A stretch of 64,000 bases of DNA, from assembly GCF_004801905.1 (NCBI RefSeq), contig NZ_SSSN01000005.1:62001-126000 (forward strand). Reading direction: 5' to 3'. Position 1 is the stretch's first letter. Each line of letters begins with the position of its first letter. This document shows positions 1 through 11,189 of the stretch, piece after piece. The notes beneath the pieces were generated by a model, which saw nothing but the letters and a program-made list of their open reading frames with translations, made no database searches and was not told where the DNA came from. This stretch comes from Orlajensenia flava (GTDB lineage: Bacteria > Actinomycetota > Actinomycetes > Actinomycetales > Microbacteriaceae). The position numbers were made by a program, and so were the translations under genes.

Positions 1-974
1 ACCCGACCGTCGGTCGTGAGCACCGGGTTGTCGACGGCGCTCGCCAGCTCTGCGTGAGCCACCGTCGCCGCGTGCGCCACCGTATCGCGGGCGGCCCCGT
101 GCACCTGGGGCGCGCAGCGCAGTGAGTAGGCATCCTGCACACGGGTGCACTCCGGACCCTTATGGCTGGCCACGATGGGGGAGTGCTCGAGCATGGCGAG
201 GAGGTTGGCAGCAGCGGATGCCTGACCCACCTGCGGCCGCATGGCGTGCAGGTCGGCGGCGAATACCGCCTCGGTGCCGAGCAGCCCTTCGACGCTCATC
301 GCCGCGGTGACATCGGCGGACGTGAGCAGGCGGCGGAGGTCGTGGATGGCGAGCGCGAGCATCCCGAGCATGCCGTCCGTTCCGTTGATGAGCGCGAGAC
401 CCTCCTTCTCGTTGAGCTGCAGCCGCTCGATGCCGGCCGCTGCGAGCGCCGACGCCGCGTCCATGAGGGTGCCGCTCGCATCCCGCACCTCGCCCTCCCC
501 CATGGCGGCGAGGGCGCAGTGGGCGAGCGGAGCGAGGTCGCCGGAGCAGCCCAGCGAACCGTATTCGCGGACGACGGGCGTGATGCCGGCGTTGAGAACG
601 GCGGCGTAGGTTTCGGCGGTGGAGGGCCGGACGCCGGTGCGACCCGTCATGAGCGTGGAGAGGCGCAGCAGCATCAGGGAGCGCACGACCTCGCGCTCGA
701 CCTCCGGGCCGGAGCCCGCGGCGTGCGAGCGGACCAGGCTCGCCTGCAGTTGCGCTCGTCGATCCGCCGCGATGAAGGTCGTCGCGAGCGCGCCGAAGCC
801 CGTCGAGATCCCGTAGTGCGGCTGCGGATCCTCCGCCAGCGACTCGATGATCGACCGGCTGGTCTCGACTCCGGCGAGGGAGGCGGGGTCGAGCACGACG
901 ACGGCATCTTCCCGCGCCACGCGGACGACCTCGTCGATGGAGAGGGGGGCGGCGCCGACGATCACTTCGTTCAT
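1..974 (-). CDS. hutH: Histidine ammonia-lyase, 3' end beyond the window
   Basis: First enzyme of histidine degradation, converting L-histidine to urocanate plus ammonia in the cytoplasm. About 324 codons are present from an ATG at 974; the family is about 510 residues, so the C-terminal third lies off the left edge. The N-terminal stretch YGISTGFGAL and the active-site loop GSLGCSGDLAPLAH are both visible. The MIO cofactor would form from Cys-Ser-Gly rather than the commoner Ala-Ser-Gly, a variant the family signature allows. A downstream NPVLTTDGR stretch is also typical. Transcribed divergently from an IclR regulator, its likely controller. No strong Shine-Dalgarno sequence is seen. Confidence 0.93.
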   Translation of the reverse strand, partial: MNEVIVGAAPLSIDEVVRVAREDAVVVLDPASLAGVETSRSIIESLAEDPQPHYGISTGFGALATTFIAADRRAQLQASLVRSHAAGSGPEVEREVVRSLMLLRLSTLMTGRTGVRPSTAETYAAVLNAGITPVVREYGSLGCSGDLAPLAHCALAAMGEGEVRDASGTLMDAASALAAAGIERLQLNEKEGLALINGTDGMLGMLALAIHDLRRLLTSADVTAAMSVEGLLGTEAVFAADLHAMRPQVGQASAAANLLAMLEHSPIVASHKGPECTRVQDAYSLRCAPQVHGAARDTVAHAATVAHAELASAVDNPVLTTDGR

Positions 975-1076
975 GGTTCGATCCCACACGTTCGGCCCTC
1001 GCGTCAGAAGGGCGCGACCACACGACGCGTCTGTGATGCCAGACTGAGACGGTGGTGTCGAGCGATCGGCGGCGAA

Positions 1077-1137
1077 AACGCAGGATGGGAACGCTTATGG
1101 ACGCATATCGCAGAGATGAACGGCCTCATCCTGCGTT
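1077..1137. repeat. Palindromic element, family 1, copy A
   Basis: A 61-bp inverted repeat with perfect 11-bp arms (AACGCAGGATG / CATCCTGCGTT) in the gap between hutH and the IclR gene. Copy B at 33391-33451 has the same length and the same outer arms, and a related element lies at 48207-48272. It could fold as a hairpin in RNA. Its position between divergent genes also makes an operator role conceivable, but its copies elsewhere favour a dispersed element. Confidence 0.75.
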
Positions 1138-1194
1138 TCTCAGCCCACCTGCGGGGTGGCGGCCGGCGGCGGTGCGGCTGCCGGGTGCGCAGCC

Positions 1195-1971
1195 ATGACG
1201 GCAGGCGAGAAGTCGCAGGTGCCGGCCGCCGATGCGACCCTCCGCATCCTCAGCCATCTCGCCGCGCAACGGGGGCCGGTGCCGGCGTCGACCATAGCGA
1301 CAGCACTCGGCATTCCGCGGTCCACGGTCTACCACCTGCTGCGGGTGCTGCAGGAGCGCGGCTTCGTGGTGCACCTGCCCGAGGAGGGGCGCTATGGACT
1401 CGGCGTCGCCGCGTTCGAGCTGAGCAGCGGATTCAGTAGGCAGCAGCCACTGACCCGGCTCGGCAGCCGGCTGGTGGAGGCCATGGTCGACCGCCTCGGC
1501 GAGAGCGGTCACCTCGCCGTGCTGCACGGACGCGACGTGCTCTACCTCGTCGAGGAGCGCGCACCGCGGCGCCCGTCGCTCGTGTCCGACGTGGGGGTGC
1601 GGCTGCCGGCTCACCTGACGGCCACCGGTCGCGCGATGCTGGCGGCGCTTCCCGCGACGCAGCTGCGCGCCCTCTATCCGGATGCCGCCGCCTTCACCTC
1701 TCGACGCGCGTCGGAGACCTGGACCTACGCGCGCCTCAAAGCCGTGCTCGCCGAGGTCCGCCGCACGGGCATCGCCGAGGAGGCCGGCGAGGTGACCGGT
1801 GACCTGTCGTCGCTGGGCGCCGTGGTGCTCGACCACGTCGGTTGGCCGGCGGCCGCCGTCGCCGTCACCTTCGCGGATGATCGGGTGACGGATGACATCC
1901 GCGCCGCCATCGAAGCCGAGGTGCGCGGGGCGGCAGCGGAACTCTCCCGCAGGATCCGCGGGGTCCGCTGA
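1195..1971 (+). CDS. IclR family transcriptional regulator
   Basis: A 258-residue protein. The N-terminal winged helix-turn-helix (about residues 10-70) includes ASTIATALGIPRSTVYHLL, and the rest is the IclR effector-binding domain, with ERAPRRPSLVSDVG and the LTATGRAMLA motif near its middle. Family members bind small aromatic or organic acids as dimers and often control the catabolic gene next door. It is divergent from hutH, so control of histidine use is the natural inference. ATG at 1195 is preferred; a GTG at 1156 would add 13 Gly/Ala residues with no family match. Confidence 0.9.
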   Translation: MTAGEKSQVPAADATLRILSHLAAQRGPVPASTIATALGIPRSTVYHLLRVLQERGFVVHLPEEGRYGLGVAAFELSSGFSRQQPLTRLGSRLVEAMVDRLGESGHLAVLHGRDVLYLVEERAPRRPSLVSDVGVRLPAHLTATGRAMLAALPATQLRALYPDAAAFTSRRASETWTYARLKAVLAEVRRTGIAEEAGEVTGDLSSLGAVVLDHVGWPAAAVAVTFADDRVTDDIRAAIEAEVRGAAAELSRRIRGVR

Positions 1972-1994
1972 GCGGGTTCGGCCGTCACGTGAGG

Positions 1995-3044
1995 TCAGGG
2001 CGCGGCGGAGACGCTGCCGTCCGCGGGTGAGGCGGGCGCGCCGGGGTGCGCCGGTGCGGCCGGGCCACCGAGCGCGCTGTGGAAGAAGTCCGCCACCTGT
2101 GCACGCATCGAGGCGTCCAACGTGCCGATGGAGTGATTGATCCCCGGAACCACGACCAGTTGATGCGGTACGCCGGCCGCTTCGAGCTTCGCGGCGAACT
2201 CCTGCGACTCATTCAGAGGAATGAACTCCGACTCGGAGTGCCCGATGAACACGGGCGGGTCGCTCGGGTCGACGAACGTCGTCGCGGACGCCTGCGTGGC
2301 CTGCGGGCAGGACGCGAGATCGGTGCATCCGAGGTAGTTCTGCACGATCTGGTGCACGAGCGGCGACGCGCTCGCCAGCCCGTCCGCGGTGATGTCGACG
2401 GGCCCGCTGAGCTCGGCGACGGCAGCCACGCGCGACCCGGTGTCGAGCGCACCCGAGCCGCGCATGCCGAGCAGGGCGGCGAGGTTACCGCCGGCCGAGC
2501 CGCCGAACGCTCCGATGAGGCCGGGGTCGATGCCGTAGTCGGCCGCGTGCTCGCGCACCCATTCGGCGGCAGCGGTCACGTCGTCGATTCCGGCGGGGAA
2601 GAGGGCGGCCGGGGCCAGGCGGTAGTTGACCGAGAAGGCGACGAATCCCTCGGACGCCAGCCACTCGCACACGTCGCGCCAGTCCGTGTTGGCCTTGTCG
2701 CCGCGCGCCCAGCTTCCCCCGTGGATCGAGAGGATGCCGCGCCGCAGCTCTCCAGGTGCGGCGGCTGCCTTCGGGGAGCACACGTCGAGGTCGAGGCGTG
2801 CGCCGTCATCCGCCGTCCCGTAGGTGACGTCGGAGGTGACCGAGACGTCTGCGGTGGGCGTCCAGGTGCGGATGCCGACGACCTGTGCCGTGGTGAGCTC
2901 GCTCGTCTGCTTCGACCCTGGGGGCGTGATCTCGTGGAGGGTCGTGTGGAATCCGGACAGCACGGCTGCCGCGGTGACCGCGACGGCGGCTGCGGCGAGC
3001 GCGGCAAGAGCGCGGCGGCGGTTCGCTCGTCGGAACGGATTCAC
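1995..3044 (-). CDS. Exported alpha/beta-hydrolase, HSL-type esterase
   Basis: A 349-residue predicted carboxylesterase or lipase. It starts with an Arg-rich n-region and a hydrophobic Ala/Val segment (residues 10-32), so it is secreted or membrane anchored. The hormone-sensitive-lipase family signature is clear: oxyanion motif IHGGSW near residue 110, nucleophile elbow GGSAGG near residue 185, and a late VPGINHSIG stretch that supplies the catalytic His. The last 20 residues are an Ala/Pro/Gly-rich tail. It stands alone and converges on the IclR gene. Substrate cannot be read from sequence. Confidence 0.88.
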   Translation of the reverse strand: MNPFRRANRRRALAALAAAAVAVTAAAVLSGFHTTLHEITPPGSKQTSELTTAQVVGIRTWTPTADVSVTSDVTYGTADDGARLDLDVCSPKAAAAPGELRRGILSIHGGSWARGDKANTDWRDVCEWLASEGFVAFSVNYRLAPAALFPAGIDDVTAAAEWVREHAADYGIDPGLIGAFGGSAGGNLAALLGMRGSGALDTGSRVAAVAELSGPVDITADGLASASPLVHQIVQNYLGCTDLASCPQATQASATTFVDPSDPPVFIGHSESEFIPLNESQEFAAKLEAAGVPHQLVVVPGINHSIGTLDASMRAQVADFFHSALGGPAAPAHPGAPASPADGSVSAAP

Positions 3045-3195
3045 GGGTACTCCGGGATGTACACGGCGGTTCGGGTTGCTCCGCGTGCCGATCCGGTCGA
3101 CTGAGCGTGAGGCGAGAGTACGTCAGCCCCAGAGGATTTCCTAATCAGCAGCCACAATCCTGTACGGACATTCATAACCGCGATAGCGTCGCGAC

Positions 3196-3393
3196 ATGGA
3201 TTGGACGTTCTGGGTGGCCGTCATCGGCGCGCTCCTGCTGATCGGCCTGTGGGCGTATTTCAAGGACCACCTGCAGCGTCGCGCCCGCCGCGCCGAGTCC
3301 GTCGACGTCGACGCGGCCCATGGTCTGCACGAGTCGGCTGATCAGGTCGAGAGGGGTCGCCGCGCGGCCAACCTCGGCTGGCCGACCGAGTAG
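3196..3393 (+). CDS. Small single-span membrane protein
   Basis: A 65-residue protein of unknown function. Residues 3-21 form one hydrophobic span (FWVAVIGALLLIGLWAYF), followed by a basic stretch and a charged hydrophilic tail ending in GWPTE. Codon use with G/C at third positions matches its neighbours, which supports it being real. It lies between the start of the esterase and the end of the broken GNAT gene, with no obvious operon partner. Confidence 0.6.
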   Translation: MDWTFWVAVIGALLLIGLWAYFKDHLQRRARRAESVDVDAAHGLHESADQVERGRRAANLGWPTE

Positions 3394-3400
3394 CACTCGG

Positions 3401-3878
3401 CTAGCTCAGCTGCTTCGCGAAACAGACGCTGTGGGGCTCCCCGACGTACTGACCGAACTGCGCGATCGGCGAGTAGCCGCAGGTGAAGTAGAGCGCCTGC
3501 GCCGCGTCGTGCAGGTCTCCGGTCTCCAGTACGATGCGACGGATGCCGCGAGCGGCGGCATCCTCCTCGATCCTTCGGATGAGGGCGCGAGCCACGCCCC
3601 GACCGCGCGCCGCGTCGGACACGAACATGCGCTTGAGCTCGGCGCATCCGTCCTCTCCGTCGACCAGCGCCGCGATGCCGACGGCCTCCGCGTTCTCGTC
3701 GCGGGCCACGTAGGTCGCGGGCCACGTAGAAGGAAACGGACGGCGCCTCCAGCGATCCGACGCTCAGGAGGAAGGTGTTCTCCGGAGGGTAGAGAGCCTG
3801 CGCGTAGGCGCTACTGGCCGCGAGAAGGCGCGCGACCTCGGGCTGGCGCGGAGGTTCGACGGCGATGGAGACGGGCAC
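3401..3878 (-). pseudogene. GNAT acetyltransferase frameshifted by a 16-bp duplication
   Basis: Two reading frames together spell one GNAT acetyltransferase of about 153 residues. From GTG at 3878 the first frame encodes residues up to SFYVARD. The sequence then shifts frame and continues ENAEAVGIAALVDG, the acetyl-CoA loop RGRGVARALI and the usual C-terminal LYFTCGYSP. The cause is a perfect tandem duplication of 16 bp at 3698-3729. Deleting one copy restores a single frame through VARD-ENAE. Unless the repeat contracts, only a truncated product or a 102-residue piece starting at 3709 can be made. Substrate unknown. Confidence 0.85.
3698..3729. repeat. Perfect 16-bp tandem duplication
   Basis: The unit GTCGCGGGCCACGTAG occurs twice back to back (3698-3713 and 3714-3729) inside the GNAT gene. 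Sixteen is not a multiple of three, so the extra copy breaks the frame. Slipped-strand loss would repair it, so this may be a reversible switch or just a recent mutation. Confidence 0.95.
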
Positions 3879-3929
3879 CCGTCGATGCTAGGGGCCGAGG
3901 GTTTCCGCGAGGTTTCCCAGCTTGATCGG

Positions 3930-4165
3930 GTAAAGTCAATTCGTCGGCTCTGGACACCGCGCTGTGCGCGGATGGGTTTGTAAGTCTGGTGGGCCGGTTT
4001 CGACGGCGACGACGCTGAAGAACATCACACTGTATGTGAAACGGCCCCGGGCTGAGCGACGCGCACGCGCGATCTCGAAGCGCCACTTCCGGGTTCTCAG
4101 GAGCGATGCCTCTGACGAGGCACCGCCGTTCTGGCATATACGCGAGAACAACCCAGGAAATGAAC
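3930..4165 (+). promoter_or_regulatory. Long structured leader of the DEAD-box helicase gene
   Basis: About 240 bases with no convincing gene precede the helicase start. They hold several potential stems. A compact hairpin TGCCTC-TGAC-GAGGCA sits at 4107-4122, about 43 bases before the start, and a longer imperfect stem pairs GGGCCGGTTTC near 3991 with GAAACGGCCC near 4038. Long folded leaders are common on cold-induced helicase mRNAs, so a post-transcriptional control role is plausible. Promoter elements could not be assigned with confidence. Confidence 0.35.
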
Positions 4166-6394
<2,229 letters not shown>

Positions 6395-6408
6395 TCACGC
6401 GGACTCAC

Positions 6409-6441
6409 GATGCCCGTTCTCCCGAGCGGAGGACGGGCATC
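6409..6441 (+). terminator. Hairpin terminator after the DEAD-box gene
   Basis: Fourteen bases after the helicase stop codon, GATGCCCGTTCTCC and GGAGGACGGGCATC pair with one mismatch around a 5-base loop CGAGC. No clear U-run follows, as is usual in high-GC actinobacteria. Confidence 0.75.
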
Positions 6442-6570
6442 CGTCGTGGTAGGCGCGCGTCCAGCGACGTTCCATCGCGAGTCTTTCCGAGACTTCCTCA
6501 GTGTGATTGACTCCACTCACGGCAGCCACACGCGAACGGGGGGCAGATGCCGCCTTCGGAGGTCCACCCC

Positions 6571-9500
6571 ATGCGGGGAAAGCGTCGCGCGCGCGCTGCC
6601 ATCGCCGCTGTCGTATCGACGTTGTTGGTCGCGTCCGGGCTGGTCGTCGGTCTCGCGGTCCCGGCCAGCGCTGATCCGCCGGCCGGGGGCTCCACGGTGG
6701 TCACGGAGACCTTCAGTGGTGCAACGGTTCCGGATCCGGCGTGGAAGGCGCTGGGCGACACGTGCCTCACCGGCACGGCCGCGGGTGCTAGACCGCCCGT
6801 CGGCGCTGCCCAGATTCGGAACTGCGACCTCCATCAGATGGGCGCCGTACCGCTACGCGGCACGCTTCCGGGCTACCTACAGTTGACCGACCGAGCCGGC
6901 AACCGAGCGGGCGACATCCTCTACAACAAGCCGATCCCTGCTACCGCCGGCGTCTCCCTCTCGTTCGAGCAGTACCAGTACGACGGGAACGGTGCCGACG
7001 GCATCGGCTTCTTTCTCGTGGACGGGGCAACCGACCTGACTGACACCGGGGGTCTCGGGGGAAGCCTCGGCTATGCCCAGCGCAATGGGGAGCCCGGAAT
7101 CACCGGCGGCTACCTGGGCGTCGGCCTCGATGCGTACGGCAACTTCTGGGACGACGGCGAGAACCGAGGCAACGGATGTCCAGCCGATCAAAGGTCTCCG
7201 TCGACCAACAACGGACCGATCGCCCCCAATGTCGTCTCCTTGCGAGGACCGGGCTCGGGCGTGGTCGGCTACTGCCTCATCGGTCCGACGGTGGGCGGTC
7301 CGACATCTCCCGCCGGAGCCACGACTCCCTACCCCGTCACCAATCCGAACAAGCCCGGCACTACGCTGAACGGCGGGCAGGGAACGCTTCGCGGGGGCAC
7401 GTTGGCGGCTTCGCAGCGCACGATCAACATCCAGGTGACACCCCTGCCGAACCCGCGGGTCATCGTTCAAATCCAGTACGTCACCGGCGGTCCGTGGATC
7501 ACAGAGCTCAATGCCGCGGCGCCCCCGAACACGCCGTCCACCTACAAGTTCGGACTGTCGGCGTCGACGGGTGGCTCCAACGACATCCACCTCATCCGCG
7601 CGACCCAGGTGCGGACCATCAATCCCCTTCCCGACCTTCAGCTCGAGAAGCAGGTCGACCGAAGTGGCGCTCCGCTTCCCGCGATCATCACGGCGGGCAC
7701 CGTCATCCCGTATCAGTACACCGTGACAAATGTTGGCGCGCCGGTCGATACCCTCTCCATTACCGACAGCAAGATCGCCACGGCGGCGATCACCTGCGAT
7801 AGCACCACTCTTACGACGGCGCCGGCGCAGGGCTCCACCACTGTCTGCCGCGGCAAATACACCGTGACAGCCGCCGACGTCTTGGCTCAGCGCGTCGACA
7901 ACGTCGCCACGGCACACGCGAAGGTCGCACCAGGTGGTCTCGATGTCGCGTCCCCCGAGTCTGCCGTGACCGTGCCCCTCCTGTCGGTGCTGACCATCGC
8001 CAAGCAGGTGACGACACCCGCGCCGTACTCGGTCGGAGGCAACATCGCGTACCAGTACACGCTCAGCAACACAGGCGGCTCGATCCTGAGCAACTTCCTC
8101 GTGACGGACGACCGCATCCCCTCGTCGGGAATCATCTGCGCGACGGGAACGCTCAATCCCGGCCAGTCGACCACCTGCGTCGGCTCGCACATCATCCAAC
8201 CGGGGCAGTTGAACGCCGCCGGATATCTCGTCAACACCGCGTCCGCCGCAGCGACCTCGACCATCGGGCAGAAGGTGCAGACGGCCAACGTGTCGGTGTC
8301 GGTGCCCGTCGCTGTCGACGTCGGAGTCACCAAGACGGTCGATGTGATCAGTCCCGTCGTCGGCAGTGACGTCACCTTCACCATCACGGCGACCAATTAT
8401 GGCCCGTCTGCTGCGACCGGGGTCAGGATCACTGACCAGGTGCCGGACGGCGACCCGGTGGGCAGCGTGGTCTACCGCTCATCGTCGACGACGGGTGGCG
8501 CCTACACCTCATCGACGGGCGCCTGGGCGATTCCTGCGCTGGCCGTCGGACAGAGCTTCGTCCTGACGATCGTCGCGACCGTCAACACCGGGAATCCGTT
8601 CACCAACAGCGCATCTCGAACGCAGACTGACCAGCCCGACACCAACCCGAACAATGACACGGCGTCGGTGACTCTCAACCCCATCACCCCGACGGCCGAC
8701 CTCGCTGTCACGAAGTCGGTGGATCAGCCGTCCATTCCAGTAGGTGCGACCGCGATCTTCACCGTCACCGTGCAGAACACCGGGCCATTCGCCGCGAACA
8801 ATGTCGCCATGACCGACCAGATCCCGTCTGCCCTCGGCTACGTCGGCTGTGCCTCCCCCTGTGACGGAACGTATGATCCGGCGGCCGGCATCTGGACCAT
8901 CGGAGCCCTGGCCGTTGGCGCGATCGCAACCCGCACTTTCGTCGTGACGGGACTCACGACGGGCAACTTCACGAACCTCGCCGCGACCACGGGTGCCTCA
9001 ACGCCGCCCGACCCCAATCCGTCCAACAACTCAGACTTCGCCACCCTCAACGTTCGCCCTCCGGTGGCAGATCTCGCCGTCGTCAAGACCCCGTTCCCGC
9101 AGTCGGCCGTGGTGGGCGACACCATCACCTATCAGCTCACCGCCAGCAACCTCGGGCCGGACGCCGCCCCCGGCGTGTTCGTCACCGACGTGTGGCCAGC
9201 TGGAGTGAAAGTGGTTTCAGTCTCACCGGCGGACAAAATAACTGCGGACGGTACGAGCTGGAACGTGGGCCTGCTGAATCCGGGACAGACAGCCAGCGCG
9301 ACGATCACTGCCCTGTTGACAGATTCCGGAACGCAGGTGAATACAGCGACTATCAGCTCGTCGGTCGTCATCGACCCCAACCCGTCGAACAACTCCTCGA
9401 GCGGAACGGTGACCTCTGCCCAGCCCACGCTCGACATCGGCGTGACGAAGAGCGTTCTCGCCGTTCGCGATGGCGTTCCGGTCACGGAGGTGCCCGTCGG

Positions 9501-9894
9501 CCAGGACGTCGTGTTCACGGTGACCGCGACAAACTTTCCCGACCCGGGTTCGTCGGTGACCGCGACGAATCTCGTGTTCGGCGAACCGCTGCCCACGGAG
9601 GGCCTGCAATTCGTGTCGGCCACGACTGGCGGAGCGGGCACCGGCGCGGCCTATGACGCCACGACAGGGCGATGGACGATCGCCTCGCTGGATGCGAATG
9701 GCACGGCCACCCTCACCGTCCGGGCGACGGTCATCAAGCGGGGGAATTGGACCAACACGGTCAGCCTCATCAGCCTCACGCAGACGGATCGGGACCCGTC
9801 GAACAACAGCGCGAGCGTCGTCGTCATCGGAGTCATCCGCACCGACTTGCAGATCGTGAAGTCGGTGAATCCGACCGTCGGCCAGCCCGGTTAG
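6571..9894 (+). CDS. Secreted lectin-like/DUF11 surface protein, 5' part ending at amber codon
   Basis: The first 1107 codons of a giant cell-surface protein. The signal peptide (residues 1-32, cleavage after VPASA) is followed by a region resembling the bacterial L-type lectin fold, with GADGIGFFLVDG and GGYLGVGLDAYGNF. Seven DUF11-type beta-sandwich repeats begin near 7644, 7996, 8311, 8698, 9070, 9433 and 9844, several opening with a D-(L/I/V)-x-V-x-K motif. The frame stops at TAG (9892-9894) inside the seventh repeat, where VGQPG should run into DVVYSV; CAG to TAG would explain it. ATG at 6571 has GGAGG 8 bases upstream; ATG at 6547 is an alternative. Likely an adhesin or wall-associated protein. 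Confidence 0.85.
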   Translation: MRGKRRARAAIAAVVSTLLVASGLVVGLAVPASADPPAGGSTVVTETFSGATVPDPAWKALGDTCLTGTAAGARPPVGAAQIRNCDLHQMGAVPLRGTLPGYLQLTDRAGNRAGDILYNKPIPATAGVSLSFEQYQYDGNGADGIGFFLVDGATDLTDTGGLGGSLGYAQRNGEPGITGGYLGVGLDAYGNFWDDGENRGNGCPADQRSPSTNNGPIAPNVVSLRGPGSGVVGYCLIGPTVGGPTSPAGATTPYPVTNPNKPGTTLNGGQGTLRGGTLAASQRTINIQVTPLPNPRVIVQIQYVTGGPWITELNAAAPPNTPSTYKFGLSASTGGSNDIHLIRATQVRTINPLPDLQLEKQVDRSGAPLPAIITAGTVIPYQYTVTNVGAPVDTLSITDSKIATAAITCDSTTLTTAPAQGSTTVCRGKYTVTAADVLAQRVDNVATAHAKVAPGGLDVASPESAVTVPLLSVLTIAKQVTTPAPYSVGGNIAYQYTLSNTGGSILSNFLVTDDRIPSSGIICATGTLNPGQSTTCVGSHIIQPGQLNAAGYLVNTASAAATSTIGQKVQTANVSVSVPVAVDVGVTKTVDVISPVVGSDVTFTITATNYGPSAATGVRITDQVPDGDPVGSVVYRSSSTTGGAYTSSTGAWAIPALAVGQSFVLTIVATVNTGNPFTNSASRTQTDQPDTNPNNDTASVTLNPITPTADLAVTKSVDQPSIPVGATAIFTVTVQNTGPFAANNVAMTDQIPSALGYVGCASPCDGTYDPAAGIWTIGALAVGAIATRTFVVTGLTTGNFTNLAATTGASTPPDPNPSNNSDFATLNVRPPVADLAVVKTPFPQSAVVGDTITYQLTASNLGPDAAPGVFVTDVWPAGVKVVSVSPADKITADGTSWNVGLLNPGQTASATITALLTDSGTQVNTATISSSVVIDPNPSNNSSSGTVTSAQPTLDIGVTKSVLAVRDGVPVTEVPVGQDVVFTVTATNFPDPGSSVTATNLVFGEPLPTEGLQFVSATTGGAGTGAAYDATTGRWTIASLDANGTATLTVRATVIKRGNWTNTVSLISLTQTDRDPSNNSASVVVIGVIRTDLQIVKSVNPTVGQPG

Positions 9895-11103
9895 GACGTC
9901 GTCTACTCGGTCGTCGTCACGAACAACGGACCCAACGATGCGACCGGTGTGGAGGCGTTCGACTCGAACCTGATTCCTGCGGATCTGGTCGACGTGACCA
10001 CATCCCCGGGCACGAGCTTCGACATTGCCACGCGCATCTGGACGATAGGGAACCTCGCGTCCGGCGCCAGCGTGACGCTGCAGGTAACCGTCCTTCTGGA
10101 CCAGAGGTATGGCTGGTTCCGCAATGTCGTCGTCGTGAACTCGTCCACCCCCGATCCGGACACCACTAACAATGTGTCGTATGCCGACCTGTTCATCCCG
10201 GCAGCCGACATCGCCGTCACGAAGGTGGTCGACAAGCCCGCCGTGTTCGTTGGTGACCCGGTGACCTTCACCATCGGCGTGTCGAACCTCGGACCCGACC
10301 CAGCCACCGCCGTGAGTGTCAAGGATCTGCTGCCGCCGGAGTTCACTTTCGACAGCGCCACACCGTCCGTGGGCAAATACGACCCGGCAACAGGGGTATG
10401 GACGATCGGCGACATTGATCCGGCAACGCTCCCGGCGCCCGCCGCAGGAACGCTGCAGCTGAGCATCGTCGCCACAGCCAACTCGCCGGGCCGCGTGACC
10501 AACACGGCGATTTCTGATCGCACCTCTCAATTCCCATTCGATCCGGTGCTGGCGAACAATACTGCTAACGCGGAGGTGCAGGTCGACGCGCTGCCCGCCC
10601 AACTCACGATCACGAAGGCCGTGTCGCAGGCATCTGTTCCGGTAGGTGGCGCAGTGACGTACACGATCGTCGTCGGCAACCTCGGGCCGGCAGCCGCAGC
10701 GGATGTCGTCCACACCGACTCGTTCCCGTCGGGCGTGCGGCCGACTGCCGTCCGCGGAACAGGATGCGCGATTGCCGGGCGGGACGTGACGTGCGCGATC
10801 GGCACGCTCGAGGTGAACGGGACCTCGACGATCGAGGTGGACGCCATCGTCGACGACGTGGGCACCTTCGTCAACACGGCGTCCGTGACCACGAGCACAC
10901 CTCCGGTCACGCCGGGCGTGGTCGAGGCGTCAGCGACGGTGACAGGCGTGGCCGTGCCCGTACCGCCCGACGCTGGCGGCGGGGGTAGTGGGGGGCTCGC
11001 GCACTCGGGCGTCGACCCCAGTCTGCCGGTCGGGTCGGCTCTGGCTCTCGTCCTGCTCGGCCTGGTGTTGATGAGCCTTCGACGGCGACGCCTCGATCCC
11101 TGA
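9895..11103 (+). pseudogene. 3' part of the DUF11 surface protein, after the amber codon
   Basis: It continues the same frame with no indel. It completes the seventh DUF11 repeat (DVVYSVVVTNNGPN) and adds two more, starting near 10207 and 10600. It ends in a Gly-rich linker, the sorting-like motif LAHSG at 10996-11010, a hydrophobic span and RRRRLDP. This is the cell-wall sorting layout of a sortase substrate. Without readthrough the truncated upstream product would lose its anchor and be released. An ATG at 9949 could in principle restart translation but lacks a signal peptide and a clear ribosome site. Confidence 0.8.
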
Positions 11104-11143
11104 CGCCGCGCAGGCCTCGGGAAGTCCAGGTGACGCGATAGTC

Positions 11144-11174
11144 GGCCTGCCGCACCGAACACCTGCGGTAGGCC
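11144..11174 (+). terminator. Hairpin terminator after the surface protein
   Basis: GGCCTGCCGCA (11144-11154) pairs with TGCGGTAGGCC (11164-11174), an 11-bp stem with one G-T wobble and a 9-base loop, 40 bases after the stop codon and just before the next gene. Confidence 0.65.
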
Positions 11175-11189
11175 TGCCATCATCGAGGA

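Noticed and set aside
9892-9894. TAG as a pyrrolysine or programmed readthrough codon
   Set aside because: No pyl genes or downstream readthrough signal visible and the repeat context expects Gln; a mutation is simpler.
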